From NCBI RefSeq assembly GCF_026625765.1, contig NZ_CP113062.1, forward strand, positions 1,612,001-1,676,000: 64,000 nucleotides of DNA, given 5' to 3'. Position numbers and translations under genes: made by a program. Origin of the DNA: Frigoribacterium sp. SL97 (GTDB lineage: Bacteria > Actinomycetota > Actinomycetes > Actinomycetales > Microbacteriaceae). Positions within the stretch are counted from its first letter, which is position 1. Each line of letters begins with the position of its first letter. This document shows, piece after piece, positions 9,245 through 18,523 of the stretch. Below the pieces are notes generated by a model. It was given only the letters and a program-made list of their open reading frames with translations, made no database searches and was not told where the DNA came from.

Positions 9245-9872
9245 CGCGACCCGCGCCTCCTCGGCCGTCGACACGGCCGACGACGACGTCGTCCAGGACG
9301 TCGACGAGTCGCCGTCGTCACCCGATGCCGTCGCACGTCGTCTCGAGGCGTTGTTGATGGTGGCCGACGAGCCGCAGTCGCTCGTCGACCTGGCGACCGC
9401 CGTCGGCGCCCCCGTCGCCGCGGTGCGGCAGGCGATCACGACGCTCGTGGCCGATTTCGACGGTGTCGACGGCACGATCCGACGGGGTTTCGAGCTGCGT
9501 GAGGTCGGTGGCGGCTGGCGATTCTACGTCCGTGACGAGCACGATCCGGTCGTGCGCGATTTCGTGCTGACGCAGAACCCGACGAAACTGTCCTCAGCGG
9601 CTCTCGAGACGCTGGCGGTCATCGCCTACAAGCAACCCATCACCCGCAGCAGCATCGCCCAGATCCGGGCGGTCAACGTCGACTCGGTCGTCCGTACGCT
9701 GTTGGGTCGCGGTCTGATCACGGAGTCGTCCACCGACCCCGAGACAGGCGCCATCAACTACGAAACGACAGGCCTCCTCTTGACCCATCTCGGCATCAAC
9801 TCGCTCGATGAGCTGCCGCTCATCTCGCCCCTGCTCTCGGACGGCCAGGGGGGGTTCGACGATGTCGCGTAG
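9234..9872 (+). CDS. scpB: Segregation and condensation protein B
   Basis: Partner of ScpA in the SMC complex, 212 residues, with two winged-helix domains (ALETLAVIAYKQPITRSSIA is diagnostic). ATG 9234 overlaps scpA by 11 bp and the end overlaps the next gene by 11 bp. Codons 5-10 (TRASSA) are encoded by a full copy of the CGACCCGCGCCTCCTCGG repeat (9247-9264). The first 30 residues are disordered and precede the conserved core, so the repeat sits in a dispensable segment. Confidence 0.94.
   Translation: MRADATRASSAVDTADDDVVQDVDESPSSPDAVARRLEALLMVADEPQSLVDLATAVGAPVAAVRQAITTLVADFDGVDGTIRRGFELREVGGGWRFYVRDEHDPVVRDFVLTQNPTKLSSAALETLAVIAYKQPITRSSIAQIRAVNVDSVVRTLLGRGLITESSTDPETGAINYETTGLLLTHLGINSLDELPLISPLLSDGQGGFDDVA
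9247..9264 (-). repeat. 18-bp GC-rich dispersed motif, copy in scpB
   Basis: CGACCCGCGCCTCCTCGG, the reverse complement of the consensus CCGAGGAGGCGCGGGTCG. It lies 13 bp inside scpB. Confidence 0.75.
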
Positions 9873-12147
9873 TCAGTTCTCCTCCGACGACTCCGAGCTG
9901 GCCTCGGGCGAGCGCCTGCAGAAGGTCATGGCGGCCGCGGGCGTGGCCTCGCGCCGGGTCAGCGAAGACATGATCGCCGCCGGGCGGGTGACGGTGAACG
10001 GCAAGGTCGTCACCGAACCCGGCCGCCGCATCGACCCGACCAAAGACAAGATCGTCGTCGACGGCAGCGCCGTGCAGCTCGACGCCACGCGTCGTTACGT
10101 CATGCTCAACAAGCCGGTCGGCATCGTCAGCACCCTGAGCGACGAGAACGGCCGGCCCGACCTGCGTCAGTTCACCGAGCAGTACGAAGAGCGCCTCTTC
10201 AACGTCGGCCGCCTCGACGTCGAGACGAGCGGCCTCCTCGTGTTGACCAACGACGGCGAGCTCGCGCACGTTCTCGCGCACCCGTCGTTCGGCGTCACCA
10301 AGACGTACATCGCGAAGGTCAAGGGCGTCGTCACGCCCGCCGTGCTGAACGAGCTGATGACCGGCGTCGAACTCGACGACGGCCCGATCGCGGCGGACAA
10401 GGCGACGCTCGTCGCCGGTGGCGCGGGTCTCTCGCGTTCGTCCGACTCGTCGCTGATCGAGATCACCCTGCACTCCGGGCGCAACCGCATCGTCCGTCGC
10501 ATGCTCGAGGCCGTCGGCCACCCGGTCATCGACCTCGTGCGCCGGTCGTTCGGCCCGCTGCACCTCGGCACGCTCAAGGTCGGCCACATGCGCTCGCTGA
10601 CCAAGGTCGAGCTCGGGGCCATCCTCACCATCTCGCGCGACGCCACGGCCGACTCGACGGTCGACGCCGCCCCGATCACCGAGAGCCCCGACGCCCCCGT
10701 CGACGAGGCCGACGTCGTCGAGCTGGCCCTCGCCGACGACGAGGTCGAGAAGGACTACTACGACGAGGACGACGAAGAGTACGACCCCGCGACCGATGCC
10801 CGTGCCGAGCGTCGCCGTGCCGCGGCCCGTGACCAGGCCGAGTCGACCTCGCGCCGGGCGCAGGTCCGGCGAGAGCAGGAGGCGCGCCGCGGTCAACGCG
10901 ACGAGAGCCCGACCCGAGGTGGGTACCAGGGCAACCGGCACGACGGACGCTCGGGCGATGAGCGTCCCGTGCGCGGCTACCAGGGCAACAACGACGACGG
11001 TCGCGGACGCGAGGGACGACCGGCTCGCACCGGTTACCACGGCAGTGACGCGCGTCCCGCTCGCGGCGGGTACCAGGGACGCGACGACCGCGCTGGATCT
11101 CGTGGTGGCTACCAGGGCCGCAACGACGACGGCCGCGGCGAGTCTCGTGGTGGCTACCAGGGGCGGAACGACGACGGCCGCGGGCGCGACGAGCGTCCGG
11201 CCCGTGGCGGGTACCAGGGACGTGACGACCGCGGTGGAGCACGACCGGGGTACCAGGGCCGCAACGACGACGGCCGCGGTCGTGACGATCGCGGTGGGTT
11301 CGTGTCACGCGACGATCGCGGCTCGCGCGGCGGGTTCGTCTCGCGCGACGACCGTGCGCCGCGAGGTGGCGGAGACCGTCCGCTGAGCCCTGGTGAAGAG
11401 CGCGCGGCGGGGTACCCGAACCGTGACGCCAACCGCGACCCGCGCACCGGACGCCCCTCGGGCATCCGTGCCGGCGGCAAGGCGACCAACCGCGGATGGG
11501 TCGACCGCGGCGCAGCGGAGCGGGGCGAAGACGACCGTGGCGCGCGTGACGACCGTCGTGCCGGTGCCGGTGCCGGTGCCGGTGCCGGTGGCTACACGGG
11601 TGGGCGCGATTCGCGCGACGACCGTGGGGGCTCGCGTGGCGGGTACCAGGGCCGCGACGACCGGAGTGGACGTGACGATCGTGCCGGTCGTGCCGGTCGT
11701 GACGACCGTGGTGGTTCGCGCGGTGGGTACCAGGGTCGCGACGACCGTGGTGCGTCGCGTGGCGGCTACCAGGGACGAGAACAGCGTGACGACCGCGGAG
11801 ACTCGCGCGGTGGCTACCAGGGTCGTGACGACCGCGGTGGCTCGCGCGGTGCCGGCTACCAAGGTCGTGACGACCGCGGAGACTCGCGCGGTGGCTACCA
11901 GGGTCGCGACGACCGTGGAGGCCGCGACGGGGCGCGCAGCGGCGGCTACCAGGGCCGTGAGCAACGCGACGACCGCGGGGGTTCGCGCGGCGGACCCGCC
12001 CGTGGCCCGCGCGACGACCGCGGAGGCCGCGACGACCGCGGAGGCCGCGACGACCGTGGCGGTCGCGACGACCGCGGCGGCGACCGTCCGTACCGTGGCC
12101 GACCCGACGCCGGGGGACGTGGTCCCCGAGGGGGCGGACGGTCGTGA
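9862..12147 (+). CDS. rluB: RluB-type rRNA pseudouridine synthase with a very long RGG-rich tail
   Basis: Residues 1-260 form a normal RsuA/RluB-family enzyme: an S4 domain (RLQKVMAAAGVASRR) and a pseudouridine synthase domain with catalytic Asp119 in GRLDVETSGLL and the late motif GRNRIVRRMLEAVGH. The family isomerises a uridine in 23S (or 16S) rRNA. Unusually, residues from about 350 to 761 are an Arg/Gly/Asp-rich disordered tail made of about 14 GYQG-containing repeats (GGYQGRDDRGG type) plus a GAGAGAGAGG run. The total of 761 residues is about three times the usual length. ATG 9862 overlaps scpB; the end overlaps tyrA by GTGA. Confidence 0.9.
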   Translation: MSRSQFSSDDSELASGERLQKVMAAAGVASRRVSEDMIAAGRVTVNGKVVTEPGRRIDPTKDKIVVDGSAVQLDATRRYVMLNKPVGIVSTLSDENGRPDLRQFTEQYEERLFNVGRLDVETSGLLVLTNDGELAHVLAHPSFGVTKTYIAKVKGVVTPAVLNELMTGVELDDGPIAADKATLVAGGAGLSRSSDSSLIEITLHSGRNRIVRRMLEAVGHPVIDLVRRSFGPLHLGTLKVGHMRSLTKVELGAILTISRDATADSTVDAAPITESPDAPVDEADVVELALADDEVEKDYYDEDDEEYDPATDARAERRRAAARDQAESTSRRAQVRREQEARRGQRDESPTRGGYQGNRHDGRSGDERPVRGYQGNNDDGRGREGRPARTGYHGSDARPARGGYQGRDDRAGSRGGYQGRNDDGRGESRGGYQGRNDDGRGRDERPARGGYQGRDDRGGARPGYQGRNDDGRGRDDRGGFVSRDDRGSRGGFVSRDDRAPRGGGDRPLSPGEERAAGYPNRDANRDPRTGRPSGIRAGGKATNRGWVDRGAAERGEDDRGARDDRRAGAGAGAGAGGYTGGRDSRDDRGGSRGGYQGRDDRSGRDDRAGRAGRDDRGGSRGGYQGRDDRGASRGGYQGREQRDDRGDSRGGYQGRDDRGGSRGAGYQGRDDRGDSRGGYQGRDDRGGRDGARSGGYQGREQRDDRGGSRGGPARGPRDDRGGRDDRGGRDDRGGRDDRGGDRPYRGRPDAGGRGPRGGGRS
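10918..12099 (+). repeat. Tandem repeats encoding the GYQGRDDRGG tail
   Basis: A degenerate in-frame tandem array whose core reads GGYQGRDDRGGSR. About 14 GYQG copies were counted, plus GYHG and GGFVSRDDRG variants and a final run of four GGRDDR units. The nucleotide units (GGGTACCAGGG, GACGACCG) are similar enough for recombination to change copy number without a frameshift. Confidence 0.85.
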
Positions 12148-13340
12148 CCGACGCGCACCGCGCCTCCTCGTCCGACGACGCCTTCGGGTCTGACGCGCTC
12201 CTCGCTCACGCACCGTCGGCCGACCCTTCGACGGTCGGCGTGCTGACGGCGGGCAGCCGCCGGCTGGCAGGCCAGGTGCGCATCGTCGGTTCGGGTCTGC
12301 TCGGTGCCAGCATCGGTCTGCGTCTGCGCCAGCACGGCGTCGACGTGATCCTCGACGACGTGTCACCGGCGGCGCGCAGCCTCGCCGTCGACTACGGCGC
12401 CGGGCGGCCCCCGGCCGACGGCGACGCCCCCGGGCTCGTCGTCGTCGCCGTGCCGCCCGACGTCACCAGCGACATCGTCGCGCGCGAACTCGACGCCTGG
12501 CCCGAGGCGCTCGTGACCGACGTCGCATCGGTCAAGGTCGCCCCGCTCGCCGAGTTGCGTGCGCGCGGCGCCGACGTGTCGCGGTACATCGGATCGCATC
12601 CCATGGCCGGCCGCGAACGCGGGGGAGCCGTCTCGGCTCGCGCCGACCTCTTCGTCGGCCGCCCGTGGGTCATCGCGGGGCACGACGACATCACGTACCG
12701 TCGGGCGGCCGCCGTCGAAGACCTGGCGCTCGACCTCGGAGCGACCCCGATCGAGATGACGCCGGAGGAACACGACGCCGGCGTCGCCCTCGTCAGCCAC
12801 GCGCCGCAGGTCGTCGCCTCCCTCATGGCGACGCGTCTGCGCGACGCACCCGACGCCTCGCTCGGCCTCGCCGGTCAGGGCGTCCGGGACGTCACGCGGG
12901 TCGCGAGCAGCGACCCGGCGCTCTGGACGCAGATCCTGGGGGCGAACGCCTCCCGCGTGGCCGTCGTGTTGCGCGACCTGCGCGCCGACCTCGACCGCGT
13001 CGTCGAGGCCCTCGAGGCACCCGACGCGCCGGGCAGTCGCCGCGCCGTCGCCGAGAGCATCGGCGCCGGCAACGTCGGCGTCGCCCGTCTGCCCGGCAAG
13101 CACGGGCAACAGACCCAGTTCAGCTCGGTGATCGTCATGGTCGACGACACTCCCGGGCAACTGGCCCGCCTGCTCACCGAGATCGGTGAGATCGGCGTCA
13201 ACCTGGAAGATCTGCGGCTCGAGCACTCGCCGGGCGCGCAGGTAGGACTCGCGGAGGTATCGATCGTGCCCGAACAAGAAGACCGACTCGTCACCGAACT
13301 CGAAACCCGGGGTTGGACCGTCGTGGGGGCGTTCGCGTGA
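12144..13340 (+). CDS. tyrA: Prephenate dehydrogenase
   Basis: Oxidative decarboxylation of prephenate to 4-hydroxyphenylpyruvate in tyrosine synthesis. In the 398-residue protein a low-complexity N terminus (about 45 residues) precedes the NAD-binding motif RIVGSGLLGASIGLRL. Catalytic motif SHPMAGRE and the all-helical dimer domain (EEHDAGVALVSHAPQ) follow. A C-terminal ACT-like domain (VIVMVDDTPGQLARLLTEIG) suggests tyrosine feedback. The GTG start overlaps rluB (GTGA). Codons 5-9 carry the GCGCCTCCTCG repeat. Confidence 0.92.
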   Translation: MTDAHRASSSDDAFGSDALLAHAPSADPSTVGVLTAGSRRLAGQVRIVGSGLLGASIGLRLRQHGVDVILDDVSPAARSLAVDYGAGRPPADGDAPGLVVVAVPPDVTSDIVARELDAWPEALVTDVASVKVAPLAELRARGADVSRYIGSHPMAGRERGGAVSARADLFVGRPWVIAGHDDITYRRAAAVEDLALDLGATPIEMTPEEHDAGVALVSHAPQVVASLMATRLRDAPDASLGLAGQGVRDVTRVASSDPALWTQILGANASRVAVVLRDLRADLDRVVEALEAPDAPGSRRAVAESIGAGNVGVARLPGKHGQQTQFSSVIVMVDDTPGQLARLLTEIGEIGVNLEDLRLEHSPGAQVGLAEVSIVPEQEDRLVTELETRGWTVVGAFA

Positions 13341-14152
13341 GCGGCGACCAGGGCGGCACGAGCCCCGTCGGCTCGTCGGACGTCGACCCCGAGCGCTCGC
13401 CGGGTGAGCACGGCGTCGGAGGTCCCGCCGGCGAGGCCCACGTCGAAGAGTTGCGGGCCGAGACCGCCGAGGCCGTGCACCGCCACGTGGTCGTGGCCGT
13501 CGACGGGCCGGCCGGGAGCGGCAAGTCGAGCGTCAGCCGCGCCTCCGCAGCTTCCCTCGGCTTCGACTACCAAGACACAGGGGCGGCCTACCGGGCCTTC
13601 GCCCTGCACGCGCTCGACAGCGGCGTCGACCTCGACGACGCCGAGGCCGTCATCGCGACGCTGCCGACGTTCCACTACGCGATCGGGATCGACCCGGCCC
13701 GCGCCTCCTCGGTGACGATCGGTGGTCGCGACGTCACCGACGAGATCCGCACGCCACGCGTGACGAACGCCGTCAGCCACGTGGCCAAGCTGCCCGAGGT
13801 CCGTCGGTTCATGGTCGACCTGTTCCGCCGCATCATCGCGTCGACCGACAAGCCGGGCATCGTCACTGAGGGGCGCGACATCACGACCGTCGTCGCACCG
13901 GATGCCCAGGTCAGAATCCTGTTGACCGCGAGCGAAGCCGCTAGAATGGCCAGGCGTTCGGCCGAGGTGACCGGGCAGAGTGCCGAAGAGACAGCTCGGC
14001 AGCTCTCGACCCGCGACCGGCTCGACAGCAAGGTCGTCGACTTCATGACCGCCGCACCCGGCGTCTCCACCGTCGACTCCACCCAACTCGACTTCGACCA
14101 GACCGTGCAGGCCGTGGTCGAGCTCGTGCGAGCGAGCACCCCCATTTCTTAA
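13337..14152 (+). CDS. cmk: Cytidylate kinase
   Basis: Phosphorylates CMP/dCMP. The 271-residue protein has a disordered N-terminal extension of about 50 residues. The P-loop is VAVDGPAGSGKSSVSR, the CMP-binding region starts with DTGAAYRA, and the LID and late motifs include EGRDITTVV and a Ser-Arg-rich segment. GTG 13337 overlaps tyrA by GTGA. The cmk-der pair is conserved across actinobacteria. Confidence 0.94.
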   Translation: MSGDQGGTSPVGSSDVDPERSPGEHGVGGPAGEAHVEELRAETAEAVHRHVVVAVDGPAGSGKSSVSRASAASLGFDYQDTGAAYRAFALHALDSGVDLDDAEAVIATLPTFHYAIGIDPARASSVTIGGRDVTDEIRTPRVTNAVSHVAKLPEVRRFMVDLFRRIIASTDKPGIVTEGRDITTVVAPDAQVRILLTASEAARMARRSAEVTGQSAEETARQLSTRDRLDSKVVDFMTAAPGVSTVDSTQLDFDQTVQAVVELVRASTPIS

Positions 14153-14162
14153 GGAAGTCCCC

Positions 14163-15671
14163 ATGGCAGACGACGACAAGTACCCCGAGCTCGACGAGCA
14201 GATGGTCGACCGCATCCAGACGATGCCCGACGAGGACGCCGACCAGCGCGCCCGAGCCCTCCGCGCCGGCCTGACCGACTACGACCTCGACGAGGGCGAC
14301 ATCGACGTCCTCGAGGGGGCCGACTGGGACCCCGACGCACTCACCTACGCCCCGGCCCTGCCGGTGCTGGCGATCGTCGGCCGACCCAACGTCGGCAAGA
14401 GCGCCATGGTCAACCGCATCCTCGGGAGGCGCGAGGCCGTCGTCGAGGACAAGCCCGGCGTCACGCGCGACCGCGTCTCGTACAAGGCCGAATGGGGCGG
14501 ACGCCGCTTCACGCTCGTCGACACCGGCGGATGGGAGCCCGACGCGATCGGCATCGACCGCTCGGTCGCGATGCAGGCCGAGATCGCGGTCGACCTGGCC
14601 GACGCCGTGCTGTTCGTCGTCGACGTCAACGTCGGGGCGACGGCCACCGACGAGGCCGTCGTGCGCATGCTCCGTGCCTCGCACAAGCCGGTCATCCTCG
14701 TCGCCAACAAGAGCGACGACGCCCGGAAAGACCTCGAAGCCGCGTCACTGTGGTCGCTGGGGCTGGGCGAGCCCTTCCCCGCGTCGGCGCTGCACGGTCG
14801 CAACGTCGCCGACCTGCTCGACCTGTGCATGACCAAGCTGCCCGCGGTCTCGACCGTGGCCAAGCAAGAGATCGGCGGCCCTCGTCGCGTCGCGATCCTC
14901 GGTCGACCGAACGTCGGCAAGAGCTCGCTGCTGAACAAGACCGCGGGCGAAGAGCGCGTCGTCGTCAACGAGCTCGCCGGCACGACCCGTGACCCCGTCG
15001 ACGAGCAGGTCGAGATCGCCGGTCGCGTGTGGACCTTCGTCGACACCGCAGGCATCCGCAAGCGCGTCCACCTGCAGCAGGGCGCCGACTTCTACGCGTC
15101 GCTGCGCACCTCGGCCGCGCTCGAGAAGGCCGAGGTCGCGGTCGTCGTGATCGACGTCACCGAGCAGATCTCGACGCAGGACCTGCGCATCATCGACCTC
15201 GTGCTCGAGTCGGGTCGCGCGCTCGTGCTCGCCTTCAACAAGTGGGACCTCCTGGACGACGACCGTCGTCGCTACCTCGAGCGCGAGATCGAGCAGGACC
15301 TCGACCACGTGTCGTGGGCCCCGCGCGTGAACATCTCGGCCCGCACGGGTCGTCACCTCGAGAAGCTCGTGCCCGCCCTCGAGCTCGCGCTCGAGTCGTG
15401 GGACACCCGCATCCCGACCGGCAAGTTCAACGCCCTGCTCGCCGAGCTCGTCGCCGAGCACCCGCACCCGCTGCGGTCCGGCAAGCAGCCGCGCATCCTG
15501 TTCGGGACCCAGGCCGCGAACCGCCCGCCGACCTTCGTGCTCTTCACGACCGGGTTCCTCGACCCGCAGTACCGTCGCTTCATCACGCGACGCCTGCGCG
15601 AGATCTTCGGCTTCGAGGGCACGCCCATCACGGTCAACATGCGCGTCCGCGAGAAGCGCAAGCGCCCGTAG
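14163..15671 (+). CDS. der: Ribosome-associated GTPase Der (EngA)
   Basis: Essential 50S ribosome assembly GTPase, 502 residues. Two G domains are visible: the first with GRPNVGKSAMVNR, DTGGWEPD and NKSD, the second with GRPNVGKSSLLNK, DTAGIRKR and NKWD. A C-terminal KH-like domain (PPTFVLFTTGF) follows. An acidic N-terminal extension of about 60 residues is usual in actinobacteria. A good Shine-Dalgarno AAGGAAG precedes ATG 14163. Confidence 0.97.
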   Translation: MADDDKYPELDEQMVDRIQTMPDEDADQRARALRAGLTDYDLDEGDIDVLEGADWDPDALTYAPALPVLAIVGRPNVGKSAMVNRILGRREAVVEDKPGVTRDRVSYKAEWGGRRFTLVDTGGWEPDAIGIDRSVAMQAEIAVDLADAVLFVVDVNVGATATDEAVVRMLRASHKPVILVANKSDDARKDLEAASLWSLGLGEPFPASALHGRNVADLLDLCMTKLPAVSTVAKQEIGGPRRVAILGRPNVGKSSLLNKTAGEERVVVNELAGTTRDPVDEQVEIAGRVWTFVDTAGIRKRVHLQQGADFYASLRTSAALEKAEVAVVVIDVTEQISTQDLRIIDLVLESGRALVLAFNKWDLLDDDRRRYLEREIEQDLDHVSWAPRVNISARTGRHLEKLVPALELALESWDTRIPTGKFNALLAELVAEHPHPLRSGKQPRILFGTQAANRPPTFVLFTTGFLDPQYRRFITRRLREIFGFEGTPITVNMRVREKRKRP

Positions 15672-15732
15672 TCCTTCTCCCGTGCCCGTCCCGTCGACGG
15701 ATCGGTACCGCCCTCAGGCCCGCCTGTGGACT

Positions 15733-15770
15733 GAACGCCCGGTTGTGGATCGTTTCCACACCGGGCGTTC
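15733..15770. terminator. Hairpin after der
   Basis: GAACGCCCGGTTGTGGA pairs with TCCACACCGGGCGTTC across a short loop, a strong GC-rich stem 62 bp after the der stop. There is no T-run, which is normal for actinobacterial terminators. It closes the long conserved operon. Confidence 0.75.
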
Positions 15771-15836
15771 TGCATTGCTAGGGTGGCTCCCATCGACAGC
15801 GATATGTGAATGTCGCATGATGGAGGGCGAGGGTGC

Positions 15837-16145
15837 ATGGCAGACCTGGTGGTGGACGAGAAGACGCTGACGTCGGTTGCGTGGCGGGTGTCGACGGCGG
15901 CCGTCGACGCCGAGGTGTCGGCGACGCTGACGCTCGGGTCGGTGGCCGACGTCGGCTCACCGAGCGTGGCGGGGGTCCTCGACGAGGCGACGGGGCAGCT
16001 GGTGAGACGGGCGGGGTTGGCCGTCGAGGCGATCCAGGCGGTGGGCGACTTCACGACGACGTTCGTGCGCGAGTTCGAACAGGTGGAGTCGCGGCTCGCC
16101 GCCGGCTTGCCGGTGGACGACCTGGCCGGGGTGGGGTCCAAGTGA
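15837..16145 (+). CDS. Small helical WXG100-like protein
   Basis: A 102-residue, all-helical, Ala/Val-rich protein with no signal peptide and no clear W-x-G. It is the first gene of a three-gene unit with a WXG-like/hydrolase protein and a lipoprotein. Size and partnering suggest an Esx-like or chaperone-like helical hairpin that pairs with the N-terminal domain of the next protein; this is inference from context. GGAGGGCGAGGG upstream serves as ribosome binding site, and TAGGGT at 15779-15784 is a possible -10. Confidence 0.65.
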   Translation: MADLVVDEKTLTSVAWRVSTAAVDAEVSATLTLGSVADVGSPSVAGVLDEATGQLVRRAGLAVEAIQAVGDFTTTFVREFEQVESRLAAGLPVDDLAGVGSK

Positions 16146-17941
16146 GTGCCGACGCCGACCCGGGGGTCGGGTCGGTCGAGGGCATCCGGCAGCTCGCGAC
16201 GACGAGGCGGACCGAGGTCGACGATCTCGAGGTGGCGGCTTACCGGTTGGCCGAGGCGGCGAGCTGGGGTGCCGAGTGCTGGCGGGGACGCTCGGGCGAA
16301 CAGTTCGTCGCGTCCATGACGGACGTGTCCGCCGAGGTGACTGCTGTGGCTCGGGGCCTCGAGCACCACGCGGCGGCGCTCGAGGCGTACGCGGTCGACG
16401 TGTCGTTGATCCAGGGGTCGCAGCAGACCCTGGAGGCGCGGCGCGCGATGGCCGAGCAGGACATCCTCTCGACGGGGGTCGCCTTGAAGACGATCATGCG
16501 TGAGGCGCAGGAGGCGGCGCGGGACGACCTGATCGGCATCGTCGTGGAGTCCGAGTACCGCTCGGGTGAACGGTCGACCTTGCAGCGTCGCATCGACGAC
16601 GAGCAACGCGAGCTCGAGGTCGTCGCGGGCTTGTGGGCCGACCTGGTCGAAGAGCGGGCTGCGGCCGATCGTCGGTGCATCGCCGCGCTGCAGAGCCCCG
16701 AGGCGATGGGGCCCCTGCCGCAGGTCACCGGGGAGGCCCTGGCCGCGGGGTCGTCCGAAGAATTGCTGGCGCTGCTGGCAGGGCTCTCGGCCACCGAGCT
16801 GACGATGTTGCTCGAGCAGCACCCCGAACTGGTCGACGAGGCGTTCCTGGCCGATCCCGAGCTGGTGCGGGCCTGGTGGGACGAGCTCGGCCAGCAGGGT
16901 GCGCGGAACGCTGATGGGCTGACCGCGGTGCAGGTGGCTCTGGTGCGAGGGGCTCCGGCGATCATCGGGGCCCTCGACGGTCTGCCGCCGTCGGTACGGG
17001 TCGCGGCGAACGTGTTCAACGCGAAGCGGCGGATGGCCGAGATCGACGAGATGGTGGGGCCGATCGGGCGGCGGGGGCTGCACGGCGACGATGAGCTGCT
17101 GGCCGCACTGGCGCGCGAACGAGCGTACCTCGGGCGAGCGGTGGCGGAGCCGCCGACGGTTCAGTTGTACCTCTTCGACCCGACGAAGAGTCGCATCATC
17201 GAGATGATCGGCGACTGGAACGAATCGACCAGGACGGTGCTGACCTACGTGCCGGGGACGCTGACGAACATGGACTCGTTCTACGGGAAGAACGGAAGTC
17301 TGCAGCAGATGGCGAAGTGGCTGGAGGCGAACGATCCGGATGGAACGTCCGTGGCGTTCGTCTTCAAGGACGGAGTCTTCCCGGGTGGCGCCGAAGGCAG
17401 CAAGAACCCGGCCGAATTCGTCGGGGCTTTCGCGCAAGCCAACGACCCCGAATTCGCGCGCGGGACGAGCAAGGCGCTGTACGACTTCCAGCGGGGGCTG
17501 GCCGTGGATCCGATCAGAACGGAACCCGGATACCGCGACGTGGCCATCGGGCACAGTTGGGGGTTGGCGAACATCACGTCCGCCGAGGTCCACGGGGCCA
17601 CGTACGACAAGGTGATCTCCCTCGCGGGTGCCGGGATGCCGCCGGAGTGGGAGCCGCGAGCGGGCACGACCTACACCGACTACAGCTACTGGGACTTCCT
17701 GATGGAGGCTCAGTCAACCGGTGGTGTCTGGGGCGGGCGGAACCCGAACCGGTCCGACGACTTCGACTCGCGTGGGTACTACCAGAGTCCGCATGACGTA
17801 GAACTCGAGCAGACCGGGGCAAGCTACACCCCGGTCTGGAAGCTGGACGACAACCATGCGCTCGTCGCTGAATCGAGTGACGACAATGCGCCGGTGCGCG
17901 ATGCGCTCACGGACGAGATCTATGAGGAACAGCATGACTAG
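16142..17941 (+). CDS. WXG-like N-terminal domain fused to an alpha/beta hydrolase (DUF1023-like)
   Basis: A 599-residue protein. Residues about 1-110 are helical with a W-x-G-like turn (CWRGRSGEQF), as in type VII secretion substrates. A long coiled-coil middle follows. From about residue 330 there is an alpha/beta hydrolase region with strand TVLTYVPGTLTNMDS and nucleophile elbow IGHSWGLANI (G-x-S-x-G), resembling DUF1023 hydrolases of actinobacteria. GTG 16142 overlaps the upstream stop. I infer a secreted or cell-envelope esterase, possibly a type VII effector. No secretion machinery is in the window. Confidence 0.7.
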   Translation: MSADADPGVGSVEGIRQLATTRRTEVDDLEVAAYRLAEAASWGAECWRGRSGEQFVASMTDVSAEVTAVARGLEHHAAALEAYAVDVSLIQGSQQTLEARRAMAEQDILSTGVALKTIMREAQEAARDDLIGIVVESEYRSGERSTLQRRIDDEQRELEVVAGLWADLVEERAAADRRCIAALQSPEAMGPLPQVTGEALAAGSSEELLALLAGLSATELTMLLEQHPELVDEAFLADPELVRAWWDELGQQGARNADGLTAVQVALVRGAPAIIGALDGLPPSVRVAANVFNAKRRMAEIDEMVGPIGRRGLHGDDELLAALARERAYLGRAVAEPPTVQLYLFDPTKSRIIEMIGDWNESTRTVLTYVPGTLTNMDSFYGKNGSLQQMAKWLEANDPDGTSVAFVFKDGVFPGGAEGSKNPAEFVGAFAQANDPEFARGTSKALYDFQRGLAVDPIRTEPGYRDVAIGHSWGLANITSAEVHGATYDKVISLAGAGMPPEWEPRAGTTYTDYSYWDFLMEAQSTGGVWGGRNPNRSDDFDSRGYYQSPHDVELEQTGASYTPVWKLDDNHALVAESSDDNAPVRDALTDEIYEEQHD

Positions 17942-18470
17942 GCGACGCGGAGTCTGTGTGGCAGCTGCCCTCGTCTTTGGATTGATCGGCCTATCGGGCT
18001 GCAACAGCGAAATGCATGACAACGCGAAAAGGACGCTCTACATGGACGAAGAGACCGATCGAGTCGACCTGCCGGCCCTGAGACGGGACATCATGGATGT
18101 CCAGCGACGTTTCGCGTCGATGGGTCCTGAGGATCAGATAGTCGGAATCCTCGAACCGCCGGACGGCGTCCTGATGTCGTGTTCGGACGGTCGATTCCAG
18201 TGGACGGGCTCGACCACTGTCGAGTACTCGACCGTTCCGGAGGAACAGGGCTACTTCGAGGGACTGGAGGCGGAGCTTGCTGACGACGAGGCGTTCAGTA
18301 CCAATCGCCAACTTTCCCCCGATGGCGAGAGCGAGCGCCTCATTGTCATGAGCGAGGACGGCACTCGTTACTCGGTCAGGGTATGGACGGGCCGCTCGAA
18401 GGTCCAGGTGTCCTCGAGTTCATGGTGCTTCACGCTGCAGCCCGGGCAGGCAGAGGGTGGTCAGTTCTGA
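17934..18470 (+). CDS. Putative lipoprotein
   Basis: A 178-residue protein whose signal peptide starts TRRRGVCVAAALVFGLIG and ends in lipobox LSGC, giving an acylated Cys at about residue 24. The mature part is acidic and not recognised. The ATG at 17934 overlaps the end of the hydrolase gene, so the two are coupled. It could be the immunity protein or envelope partner of that hydrolase, inferred only from the toxin-immunity-like order. Confidence 0.7.
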   Translation: MTRRRGVCVAAALVFGLIGLSGCNSEMHDNAKRTLYMDEETDRVDLPALRRDIMDVQRRFASMGPEDQIVGILEPPDGVLMSCSDGRFQWTGSTTVEYSTVPEEQGYFEGLEAELADDEAFSTNRQLSPDGESERLIVMSEDGTRYSVRVWTGRSKVQVSSSSWCFTLQPGQAEGGQF

Positions 18471-18523
18471 GGGCGGAGTAGGGCACCATTGGTGTTCGTG
18501 AGACGAGCGGACGGGGTGCGAGG

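Noticed and set aside
15833..16141. Upstream extension of the WXG-hydrolase gene to 15833
   Set aside because: Out of frame with the small helical gene it overlaps and composed of Arg/Gly; GTG 16142 overlapping the previous stop is better.
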